In this document: positions 1-6,791 of the stretch, in pieces | Numbering within the stretch: position 1 is the stretch's first letter | Layout: the number at the start of each line of letters is the position of its first letter | Source: an uncultured bacterium | Lineage (GTDB): Bacteria; Acidobacteriota; Aminicenantia; Aminicenantales; Saccharicenantaceae | Direction: 5' to 3' | Assembly (NCBI GenBank): GCA_937920515.1 | Contig: CALEUG010000006.1 | Span: 96,000-137,731 of the forward strand | DNA length: 41,732 nucleotides | The notes under the pieces: model-generated | Told to the model about the DNA's origin: nothing | Databases searched by the model: none | Seen by the model: only the letters and a program-made list of their open reading frames with translations | Translations under genes and position numbers: made by a program

Positions 1-610
1 GCCCGAAACAGTAAACCTTGCCGAAGGCCGCAGCCGTGGCCTCGTTATAGAGCTGGCCGCTCTGGCTGAGGTAGGCTTTCTGGTCAAAGTACTGGGTCTC
101 AAACAGAGTGGTGGTCCCCTCGCAGGCGCTGGGAGTAAGAATCGGGGTGTCCATCAACCTGAAACCCCGGCCGTCAAAAAAGTCCCGGATAGCCCTGACG
201 GTCTCGGCCCTGACCTGGAGGATGGCATGCTGCTTCTGGGAACGCAACCAGAGATGTCGGTGCTCCATCAGGAAAGGAACGGAATGTTCCTTGGGAGTGA
301 TGGGATAATCCCTGGCGATCTGAAGAACTTCTATGTCTGATATCTCCAGCTCATAGCCTCCTGGCGCCCGCCGGTCTTCCCTGACTTTACCCCTGACGAT
401 TACCGATGATTCCTGGGTCAATTCGTCAAAAACTTTGAACAGGGGAAAATCTCTGTCCGGGTGGAAAATTGTTCCCTGGATTATACCGGTGCCGTCGCGG
501 ACCAGAAGAAAGCGCACCTTGCCGCTGGACCTTTTATTGTAAACCCAGCCGCGTATTTCAACTTCCTGCTCGTTGTGCTGGCTGATATCCTCAACGTAGA
601 CCCATTTCAT
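1..610 (-). CDS. asnS: Asparaginyl-tRNA synthetase, N-terminal part (cut by window edge)
   Basis: Class II aminoacyl-tRNA synthetase that charges tRNA-Asn with asparagine in the cytoplasm. Only the first 203 codons are present; the rest lies left of the window. I translated it by hand from the ATG at 610-608 ([10 protein letters not shown]). The N-terminal OB-fold anticodon-binding domain is visible ([20 protein letters not shown]), followed by the start of the class II core with [13 protein letters not shown] and [12 protein letters not shown]. The SGQLY form in place of SPQLY favours AsnRS over AspRS. No Shine-Dalgarno precedes the ATG, and a TATAAT box lies only about 10 bases upstream, so the mRNA may be nearly leaderless. 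It is divergent from the DUF4416 gene. The family call is firm; the C-terminal catalytic motifs cannot be checked here. Confidence 0.93.
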   Translation of the reverse strand, partial: MKWVYVEDISQHNEQEVEIRGWVYNKRSSGKVRFLLVRDGTGIIQGTIFHPDRDFPLFKVFDELTQESSVIVRGKVREDRRAPGGYELEISDIEVLQIARDYPITPKEHSVPFLMEHRHLWLRSQKQHAILQVRAETVRAIRDFFDGRGFRLMDTPILTPSACEGTTTLFETQYFDQKAYLSQSGQLYNEATAAAFGKVYCFG

Positions 611-619
611 AATGGAAGA

Positions 620-647
620 ATTATATCAAAATGACTGCCTAAATCAA
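620..647 (-). promoter_or_regulatory. Candidate promoter of asnS
   Basis: On the minus strand TTGATT (647-642) and TATAAT (625-620) are separated by 16 bases. The predicted transcription start is about 613, three bases before the asnS ATG, implying a leaderless or nearly leaderless mRNA. This is consensus matching by eye only. Confidence 0.5.
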
Positions 648-721
648 TCAGGCAATTCTCGAGAAGGCTCTGGTTTTTCGCTAACCATTCACTTCTGGTT
701 CTTGCAAATCGCATCACGATG

Positions 722-740
722 CTTTAAGTTATGTTTAAAG
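722..740. repeat. Inverted repeat upstream of the DUF4416 gene
   Basis: CTTTAA (722-727) and TTAAAG (735-740) form a perfect 6-bp inverted repeat with a 7-base spacer, 16 bases before the ATG at 757. It also overlaps an imperfect direct repeat (TTTAAGTTAT / TTTAAAGTTAT). It could be an operator in the asnS/DUF4416 divergent region, but arms this short and AT-rich can arise by chance. Confidence 0.25.
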
Positions 741-756
741 TTATCCGGTGTTCTGA

Positions 757-1296
757 ATGGCTGAAATTAAACCTTACAAGCCGGTCAAGCTGGTCTGTGG
801 AATAATTTTTCCGGAAGAAGAAATACGGAAGCAGGCTGAAGTTAGGCTGTCTGAAAAATTTGGCCCGCCTGACCTGGCCAGTCCTTCTTTTCCTTTTAAC
901 TATACCGATTACTACAGGCCTCAGATGGGCCCTGTTCTTTACCGGTCGTTCGTGAGCTTTGTCCGCCTCATTCAGCCGGAAGAGCTGGCCTCCATCAAGG
1001 TCTGGACCAACCAGCTCGAAGAGGATTTCAGGCAGCTGTTTCGGGCCCCGGCCAGACCGGTCAACCTTGACCCCGGTTACCTTAGCGCCTCAGCCCTGGT
1101 GATGGCCACAGCCAAGGCTTTCTCACACCGTATACCGATCGGGCAGGGGATATACGCCCATCTGGAACTGCTATTCGCCAGGAAAGGAGTACGGCTGCTG
1201 GACTGGACCTACCCGGATTTTCAACAACCAGGATACCAGGAATTTTTTCTGCTGGCCAGAGAAATCTACCTGAGGCAGCTCAGGGATAGATCATAG
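757..1296 (+). CDS. DUF4416 family protein
   Basis: A 179-residue soluble protein that I recognise as the DUF4416 family from its N-terminal KPVKLVCGIIF block, the FNYTDYY motif, and the later NLDPGYLS and LDWTYPDF motifs. The family is widespread in deltaproteobacteria, Nitrospirae and related anaerobes. Its function is unknown; older 'GTP-binding protein' labels have no support in this sequence, as I see no P-loop. There is no signal peptide or membrane segment. The ATG start lacks a strong Shine-Dalgarno sequence. It is transcribed divergently from asnS and converges with the methyltransferase gene, whose stop is only 4 bases away. Family membership is likely; the role is unknown. Confidence 0.85.
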   Translation: MAEIKPYKPVKLVCGIIFPEEEIRKQAEVRLSEKFGPPDLASPSFPFNYTDYYRPQMGPVLYRSFVSFVRLIQPEELASIKVWTNQLEEDFRQLFRAPARPVNLDPGYLSASALVMATAKAFSHRIPIGQGIYAHLELLFARKGVRLLDWTYPDFQQPGYQEFFLLAREIYLRQLRDRS

Positions 1297-1300
1297 TATT

Positions 1301-2104
1301 TCAGTCTTCTTTCGGTCCTGACCGAGCCCAGGCCAGAAATTTTTCCCTGGCCCCCGGCCTGTTGTTCAAAAATTCGCTGACGATAATTGTGGCCTGGAAA
1401 TCCGGATGCAGCGGGTCAGCAATCACCGCTTCCAGCCCATGGCCTATCAGGTTGCTGAGGAAGGTCAGGTTGACCACCCTCCTTCTGGGCAGCCCGTAAG
1501 AGACGTTGCTCAGGCCGGCCACTGTTTTGAAGCCCGGGAATTCCCTCCTTACCAGCAGCAGGCTCTCCAGAAAAAGTCGGCCGGCCTCGGGTTTTATGGC
1601 CAGCGGCCTGACCAGCAGGTCCAGAAAGATGTCATCCTGACTGAGCGGAGTCCGGTTGAAAATCTTGTTTAATATTTTACCCGCCAGGCCGACTGTCTGC
1701 TCTGGAGTCTCCGGCAACCCGTTGTCATCGAGGCAGGAAACGATAACCCGGGGACGGTAGTCGCAGACGAGAGGAATTATTTCTTCCATCTCCCGTTGCT
1801 TACCTGACAGCGAATTTAACAGGGCCCGGCCGCGGTGCGCTCTCAGCCCGGCCTCCAGGGCGGCCGGACTGGTGCTGTCAATGGAAAGCGGCAGAGAAAC
1901 TTTGTTTTGTAGCACTGGAATAATCCAGGTAAGTATCTCGGGTTCGCGGTCCAGCAGGGTAGAGGCGTTGAGGTCCAGATAGGAACAACCGGCATTTTCC
2001 TGCTTAACTGCCAGCTCAACCAGATAGCTCTCGTTCTTCTGAAGGAAGGCTTCTTCTACCGGCCGGCGGCTGGAATTTAGCAATTCTCCTATGATGATCA
2101 GCAT
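1301..2104 (-). CDS. Methyltetrahydrofolate:corrinoid methyltransferase-like protein (AcsE/MeTr family)
   Basis: A 267-residue pterin-binding TIM-barrel protein, close to the 262 residues of Moorella MeTr (AcsE). Shared features in order are the start MLIIIGELLN, SYLDLNAST, the pterin-site block SLPLSIDSTS, LLNSLSG, and GLSNVSYGLP followed by NLTFL and EAVIADPL. The Asn in GLSNVS matches the one that supports methyl activation in MeTr. Known members move the methyl of 5-methyl-THF to or from a corrinoid protein, as in the Wood-Ljungdahl pathway or the folate module of MetH. It is the last gene of the aminotransferase-serA-desulfurase run, 35 bases after the desulfurase. No acetyl-CoA synthase or CFeSP genes are in this window. 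A corrinoid protein encoded at 35199-35873 is a possible partner. Start ATG is at 2104 with a weak ribosome site. Confidence 0.8.
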   Translation of the reverse strand: MLIIIGELLNSSRRPVEEAFLQKNESYLVELAVKQENAGCSYLDLNASTLLDREPEILTWIIPVLQNKVSLPLSIDSTSPAALEAGLRAHRGRALLNSLSGKQREMEEIIPLVCDYRPRVIVSCLDDNGLPETPEQTVGLAGKILNKIFNRTPLSQDDIFLDLLVRPLAIKPEAGRLFLESLLLVRREFPGFKTVAGLSNVSYGLPRRRVVNLTFLSNLIGHGLEAVIADPLHPDFQATIIVSEFLNNRPGAREKFLAWARSGPKED

Positions 2105-2139
2105 CTTCGGGTCCGGTTATAAATAAAAAATAAAATCAG

Positions 2140-3294
2140 TCAGACTTCAGGTTGAAAGGGGGAGATGGCTCGCAGCTGGGCGATTATCTCCGGCATCTCC
2201 TTGAGCACAGTCTCCACATCCTGTTCGCTGTTAAACCGGCCCAGCGACATCCTGATGGCTGACCTGGCAATTTCCGGCTTCAGGCCTATGGCCAGTAACA
2301 CATGCGAAGCTTCTTCCGATTCCTCACTGCAGGCCGAGCCGGTTGAAACATAAATACCTTTGGTAGCCAGGGCCAGCAAAATAGCCTCGGCTTCCAGCCC
2401 GGGATAGGCAAAATTGACGGTAGTCTTTATTCTTTTTTCAGGATGACCGTTGAAAATTATGCTGGGAATCCTCTCTTCCAGACCGGCTTTCAATTTTTCG
2501 GCCAGCTTTTCCAGCCTGTCCTTATCCTTCTTCCATCTTTCCTGAAGGATTCGGGCCGCCTCACCGAAGCCGACAATCCCGGCTGTATTCTCCGTCCCCG
2601 CCCTGAGACCGAATTCCTGGTGCCCGCCGTGGATGAATGGCAGAATGGGTGTTCCCTTTTTAATGTACAGAGCTCCCACGCCCTTGGGTCCATAAATTTT
2701 GTGCGACGATACGGTCAGGAGGTCCACTCCCAGCTTTATGACGTTGACCTCCATCTTGCCAAATGCCTGGACGGCATCGGTATGAACCGGGACTCCATAA
2801 CGCCGGGCGATCCTGATTATTTCTTCCAGCGGTTGTATGGTGCCGATTTCGTTGTTGGCCATCATTACCGAGACCAGGGCTGTCTCTTCCGAGATGACCG
2901 ATTCCAGGTAATTGAGGTCCACCAGCCCGAAACGGTCAACCGGGAGGTAATGGACGACGTAACCTCTCTTCTCCAGGTATCTCGCCGTTTCCAGGACGGC
3001 CGGATGCTCGATGGCAGAAGTTATGAACTGCTTTTTCTCCGGTCGAGCTTCGAGAACCCCGATGATGGCAAAATTGTCCGACTCGGTTCCAGAGCCGGTG
3101 AAAATTATCTCGCTGCGGTGAGCCCCGAGAGCTGTAGCTACCTGTTCCCGGGCCTCGGTCAGCAGTTCTTTAACCTGGCGGCCGAGGGGATAAAGAGAGG
3201 ACGGATTGCCGAAATGTTCCCGGATAAACCAGGTCATCTTTTCAGCGACCCGGGGGTCAAGCGGTGTGGTGGCGTTATTATCAAGATATACCAT
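2140..3294 (-). CDS. nifS: Cysteine desulfurase, NifS/IscS type
   Basis: A PLP enzyme of 384 residues that removes sulfur from L-cysteine as an enzyme persulfide for Fe-S cluster and thio-cofactor assembly, giving alanine. The family signature starts the protein (MVYLDNNATTPLD). The PLP lysine is in SSHKIYGPKG, the substrate motif is RAGTENTAG, and the catalytic cysteine is in STGSACSEE. The length is normal. It lies 75 bases after serA on the same strand and 35 bases before the corrinoid methyltransferase-like gene. I see no IscU scaffold next to it. Serine is the carbon precursor of cysteine, which makes the position after serA sensible. Whether its main role is Fe-S assembly or tRNA thiolation cannot be told from the sequence. 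Confidence 0.93.
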   Translation of the reverse strand: MVYLDNNATTPLDPRVAEKMTWFIREHFGNPSSLYPLGRQVKELLTEAREQVATALGAHRSEIIFTGSGTESDNFAIIGVLEARPEKKQFITSAIEHPAVLETARYLEKRGYVVHYLPVDRFGLVDLNYLESVISEETALVSVMMANNEIGTIQPLEEIIRIARRYGVPVHTDAVQAFGKMEVNVIKLGVDLLTVSSHKIYGPKGVGALYIKKGTPILPFIHGGHQEFGLRAGTENTAGIVGFGEAARILQERWKKDKDRLEKLAEKLKAGLEERIPSIIFNGHPEKRIKTTVNFAYPGLEAEAILLALATKGIYVSTGSACSEESEEASHVLLAIGLKPEIARSAIRMSLGRFNSEQDVETVLKEMPEIIAQLRAISPFQPEV

Positions 3295-3369
3295 TTCTAC
3301 TTCCCAGGGCCATTGTACACCTTTTCGCTGATTAAGGAAGAGAGGTCAAATCCAGCGGAACTAATGGTT

Positions 3370-4275
3370 TCAGGCCCGGGCGAATTTTTCCTTCAGAATC
3401 CTGACCACTTCCATTCCGGCTCTTTTCTGGCCTTCCTCGGCTGCCGCACCCAGGTGGGGTGTAGCCGTTACCCGGGGATGGTCAATCAGCGAAAAGTCTT
3501 CTGGCGGTTCTTTTTCGAATACATCCAGGGCCGCGGCCTTGACCTTGCCGGAGTTCAGGGCCTGGAGCAGTGCCTTTTCATCAACCACCCCGCCGCGAGC
3601 CACATTGACAATAACCACCCCGTCTTTCATCAGGGCAAATTCAGCCTCACCCAGAATGGGCTTCGGGGTCTTGGGAACATGAAGGGTAATGATATCGGCC
3701 TGCCTTATAAGCTCTTCCAGATTGACCTGTTTAACGGGCAGGTCGGTGGTTATCTGAATAACATCGTAAGCCAGGATATTCATTCCGAAGGCCAGGGCCC
3801 TTCTGGCCACTTCTTTTCCAATACGACCGAAGCCGATGATGCCCAGAGTTTTTCCGTAAAGCTCGGTACCGGTGAAGGCCTTCTTTTCCCACTTGTGTTG
3901 TTTCATGCTCAGATTGGCCGGGCCATGATAACGTATTGCCCCCAGCATAAGGCCCAGGGTATGTTCGGCCACAGAGATTGAGGTGGCCGCCGGGGTATTG
4001 GCCACCTCTATTCCTTTTTCCTTGGCTGCGGCCACATCTATATTATCAAGACCGATGCCGGCCCTGATGAGCAATTTCAAATTTTTGCCGGCTTCGATGA
4101 CCGGCCTGGTGATTTTGGTAGCGCTGCGGACCACGGCCACGTCAAATTCCGGAATTATTTGTACCAGCTCCGGCTCGGTCAGCCCGGTCCGGACGGTTAC
4201 CTCGAAACCGGGAACTTTCTGCAGCTCGGCCACAGCCTCTTTATCCAGACTGTCAGCTATCAATATTTTTGTCAT
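3370..4275 (-). CDS. serA: D-3-phosphoglycerate dehydrogenase, short form
   Basis: An NAD-dependent 2-hydroxyacid dehydrogenase that oxidises 3-phosphoglycerate to 3-phosphohydroxypyruvate, the first step of serine synthesis. It shows the Rossmann motif GIIGFGRIGKEVA, the catalytic Arg in NVARGGVVDE and the catalytic His in TPHLGAA. At 301 residues it is a short form without the C-terminal ACT regulatory domain, so classical serine feedback through ACT is absent. Two in-frame ATGs are possible. I chose 4275 because the GGAGG upstream is 7 bases from it but only about 1 base from the ATG at 4281. The chosen ATG overlaps the stop of the aminotransferase gene (ATGA), which suggests translational coupling. 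A related hydroxyacid dehydrogenase activity cannot be excluded. Confidence 0.88.
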   Translation of the reverse strand: MTKILIADSLDKEAVAELQKVPGFEVTVRTGLTEPELVQIIPEFDVAVVRSATKITRPVIEAGKNLKLLIRAGIGLDNIDVAAAKEKGIEVANTPAATSISVAEHTLGLMLGAIRYHGPANLSMKQHKWEKKAFTGTELYGKTLGIIGFGRIGKEVARRALAFGMNILAYDVIQITTDLPVKQVNLEELIRQADIITLHVPKTPKPILGEAEFALMKDGVVIVNVARGGVVDEKALLQALNSGKVKAAALDVFEKEPPEDFSLIDHPRVTATPHLGAAAEEGQKRAGMEVVRILKEKFARA

Positions 4276-5420
4276 TGCCATCCCTCCCTTAAAACTTTCT
4301 GGGCGGCAGCCACCGAGGCTCCCGCCTGGAACTTATCATAACCCAGGTCCAGGAGAGTCATTTCCAGGGCAGACAGGGCAGTGATTATATCGAAGCCGCC
4401 CATGTAACCCAGGTGGGCGATGCGGAAGAATTCGCCTTTGTGCGGATCCTGGGCGTTGGATATGTAAGCCATGTATTTATTCTGCATGGTCTTGACCAGC
4501 TTGTTGCCGTCGACTCCCGCTGGTGTCTTAACCGCGGTCAGGATGTTCCCCGGTCTTTTGGCCAGCAGTTCAAGTCCGATGGCCTTGACCGCGGCCCGGG
4601 TGGCCTCACCCAGAACCTGGTGATGCTTGAGCAGGGTATCCATTCCCATGTTCCTGATGATATCCAGTGCCTTTTTCTGCTGGATGACCAGCGATACGGC
4701 CGGGGTCCAGGGAGTGGTTTGCTTTTCCAGGTTTTTACGGTACTTCTTGATGTCAAAATAGAACTTGGGCAGCTTAGAAGTTTCCACCAGCTTCCAGGCT
4801 TTCGGGCTGAAGGCGAGGTAAGCCAGGCCGGGCGGAATCATGAAAGATTTCTGAGAACCCGTGACCAGAATATCCACCTTCCAGTCATCCATCGGGCAGG
4901 CTGTGGCTCCAACACCCGAGATGCCATCGACCACCAGGATGGCCTCGGTGGCGGCCACCACTTCGCCAAAGCCTTTGATATCAAAGATGGCTCCGGTTGA
5001 GGTCTCCGACAGGGTGGTGAAAACGGCTTTTACCCCGGGGTTCTTCCGTATCTCTTCAGCCAGCTGTTCCGGGCTGAAATCTTCACCCCAGGGCAGGACG
5101 ACCTCTCTGGTGTCCAGTCCAAAAGCCCGGCAGATGTTCCCCCATCTTTCTCCAAACTTGCCACCGTTAATGGTGATGACCCTGTCTCCGGGTGACAGGG
5201 TATTTATGACCGCAGTTTCCATGGCCCCGGTTCCGGAAGCGGCCAGGATGTAAACATCTTCCTTGGTGCCGAAAACGTATTTCAGACCTTCGGTCACTTC
5301 CATGAAGATCTTGGAAAATTCAGGAGTCCGGTGATGGATGATGGGCTCGGCGGCCGAGGACAGCACTGATTCCGGTACTGGAGTGGGCCCGGGCGATAAC
5401 AGATAATACTTTTTTATCAT
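4272..5420 (-). CDS. Class V aminotransferase (phosphoserine or serine-pyruvate/alanine-glyoxylate type)
   Basis: A 382-residue PLP-dependent aminotransferase of the alanine-glyoxylate/serine-pyruvate family. It begins with YYLLSPGPTPVPESV, has the phosphate-binding AASGTGAMETAV region, and places the PLP lysine in VTGSQKSFMIPPG. Coupling to serA by an ATGA overlap implies the second step of serine synthesis, converting phosphohydroxypyruvate and glutamate to phosphoserine. The sequence type is not classical SerC, and this family also makes glycine from glyoxylate. The start is clear: AAGGAGG lies just before the ATG at 5420. It probably heads the serA, desulfurase and methyltransferase run. 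The family is certain; the physiological substrate is inferred from context. Confidence 0.88.
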   Translation of the reverse strand: MIKKYYLLSPGPTPVPESVLSSAAEPIIHHRTPEFSKIFMEVTEGLKYVFGTKEDVYILAASGTGAMETAVINTLSPGDRVITINGGKFGERWGNICRAFGLDTREVVLPWGEDFSPEQLAEEIRKNPGVKAVFTTLSETSTGAIFDIKGFGEVVAATEAILVVDGISGVGATACPMDDWKVDILVTGSQKSFMIPPGLAYLAFSPKAWKLVETSKLPKFYFDIKKYRKNLEKQTTPWTPAVSLVIQQKKALDIIRNMGMDTLLKHHQVLGEATRAAVKAIGLELLAKRPGNILTAVKTPAGVDGNKLVKTMQNKYMAYISNAQDPHKGEFFRIAHLGYMGGFDIITALSALEMTLLDLGYDKFQAGASVAAAQKVLREGWQ

Positions 5421-5456
5421 ATTATTCCTCCTTGGAATTTGACATTTATATCAAAT

Positions 5457-5485
5457 AATTAACCTGATTTGGCCAACAAAGTCAA
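5457..5485 (-). promoter_or_regulatory. Candidate promoter of the aminotransferase-serA run
   Basis: On the minus strand TTGACT (5485-5480) is followed after 17 bases by TTAATT (5462-5457). The -35 matches the consensus at 5 of 6 positions; the -10 is weak. It lies in the 68-base gap after the M20 peptidase gene, so transcription may also read through from that gene. Confidence 0.35.
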
Positions 5486-5488
5486 CCT

Positions 5489-6619
5489 TCATAGCTCCAG
5501 GAGAAGCCTGGTGAGGAGAGCTGTTCTTTGAATCATCGTCGTGAGAAGGAGATGCTCATGGGGAGCATGCATGCCGTCGCCCTCGGGCCCGAGCCCGTCG
5601 AGGCAGGGAAGCCCCAGGTGAGAAGCGATTGAGGCATCGGAACCGCCACCGCTCTGCCCGGGTTTTAAGTCAATCCCGAGCGAGGAAGCTATCTCCCGGG
5701 CCTGGTTAAAGAGAAGCCTGGAAGAGGGACTGAATTCCATCGGCGGAGTGAAGCTCTGCAGGCTGGCTTTAATTTTAGCCCCTTTCATTGCTGGTCGCAG
5801 CTCGCGCAGGTACGATTTCAGGGTGTGCAGGTCCTGGGAAGTCCAGAAACGGAGGTCGCAGATAGCCCAGGCCTTTTCCGGGACGACGTTGGCCTTTTCT
5901 CCTCCACCTATTAGCCCGACGTTCAGGCTCATTTCTTTTATTTTTAATTTCTTCAGCTTCTGTAACTGCAGTATCAATTCTTCTATGGCATTAATACCTT
6001 TATCGGGTGTGCTGGCATGGGCCTGCCGCCCGGTGCAATCTATCCGGACCACAACCCGGCCTTTCCTCTTTACTTTTATTGTTCCATCTGGCAGGCCGGG
6101 TTCCAGGCAGAGGACCAGGCCGGCTTTCCTGGCCAGTGCAGCAATCTGACGGTGGCTTTCATCGTTTCCTGTTTCCTCGGCTGAATTTAAGAACAACCAG
6201 ACCTGGCGGCGGGGTATGGCTCCCAGGTTAACGATCGCGGCCATTGCAAAAACCGCCATCACGATTCCGGCCTTCATGTCGAGGACACCGGGCCCGTAAA
6301 CCCTGTCTCCGGACAGGTAAAATGGCATTTTGTCAATCGTTCCCAGGGGCCAGACGGTATCGATGTGAGTTAGAACCAAGATCGGGTTTCTGAAGGCCCT
6401 GGTCCCGGGCCACCCGAATTCGACCAGGTGAAGGTCGCCTATTTCCTTCTGGGGAAATTTTTTTACCCGGGCCCCCAGACCGGACAGTTGCTTCAAAACT
6501 TCGGCCGAGCACCTGTCGACAGCTTTTTTATCGGAGGTCGGAGATTCAAGCTGGACCAGATTTTTTAAGAGCCTGAGCATCTCGCCCTGGCGAGACCGGA
6601 AGTACCTCAAGAAGTCCAT
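5489..6619 (-). CDS. M20 family metallopeptidase, glutamate carboxypeptidase-like
   Basis: A 376-residue dizinc hydrolase of the M20/CPG2 group, which releases C-terminal residues such as glutamate from peptides or N-acyl amino acids. The metal-site motifs occur in order: LTHIDTVWP (His), GPGVLDMKAG (bridging Asp), NSAEETGND (base Glu and ligand Glu), CLEPGL, and the last ligand His in MHAPHEHLL. The dimerisation domain lies in between, near RQAHASTPDKGINA. There is no signal peptide, so it is probably cytoplasmic. I chose the ATG at 6619 because AGGAGG precedes it by 4 bases; a TTG at 6634 would add five residues and consume the ribosome site. It is divergent from the GH63 gene. The exact substrate is unknown. 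Confidence 0.87.
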   Translation of the reverse strand: MDFLRYFRSRQGEMLRLLKNLVQLESPTSDKKAVDRCSAEVLKQLSGLGARVKKFPQKEIGDLHLVEFGWPGTRAFRNPILVLTHIDTVWPLGTIDKMPFYLSGDRVYGPGVLDMKAGIVMAVFAMAAIVNLGAIPRRQVWLFLNSAEETGNDESHRQIAALARKAGLVLCLEPGLPDGTIKVKRKGRVVVRIDCTGRQAHASTPDKGINAIEELILQLQKLKKLKIKEMSLNVGLIGGGEKANVVPEKAWAICDLRFWTSQDLHTLKSYLRELRPAMKGAKIKASLQSFTPPMEFSPSSRLLFNQAREIASSLGIDLKPGQSGGGSDASIASHLGLPCLDGLGPEGDGMHAPHEHLLLTTMIQRTALLTRLLLEL

Positions 6620-6756
6620 TTTCCCTCCTCTCAACTATTAATTGATTATATTCAATGTTTAAAAAATTTAAAGCAAAATAACCACCTTGGAGATTTGATG
6701 ATTGACCTCACCTGGTTCTTTTCCCGCGGCTGGATTGATTGCCGGCTCCGGCCCGG

Positions 6757-6785
6757 TTGATTATATCGCCGAATTGAATTAAATT
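6757..6785 (+). promoter_or_regulatory. Candidate promoter of the GH63-like gene (leaderless start)
   Basis: TTGATT (6757-6762), 17 bases, then TAAATT (6780-6785). The start of transcription would fall at or within a base or two of the ATG at 6792, and no Shine-Dalgarno is present in the upstream bases. Both observations point to a leaderless mRNA, though the boxes match the consensus only 4 of 6 each. Confidence 0.35.
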
Positions 6786-6791
6786 TTAGCT

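Noticed and set aside
2443-3981. Plus-strand open frame of 512 codons
   Set aside because: It lies opposite the cysteine desulfurase and serA, has no recognisable domain, and is rich in residues expected from reading GC-rich codons backwards.
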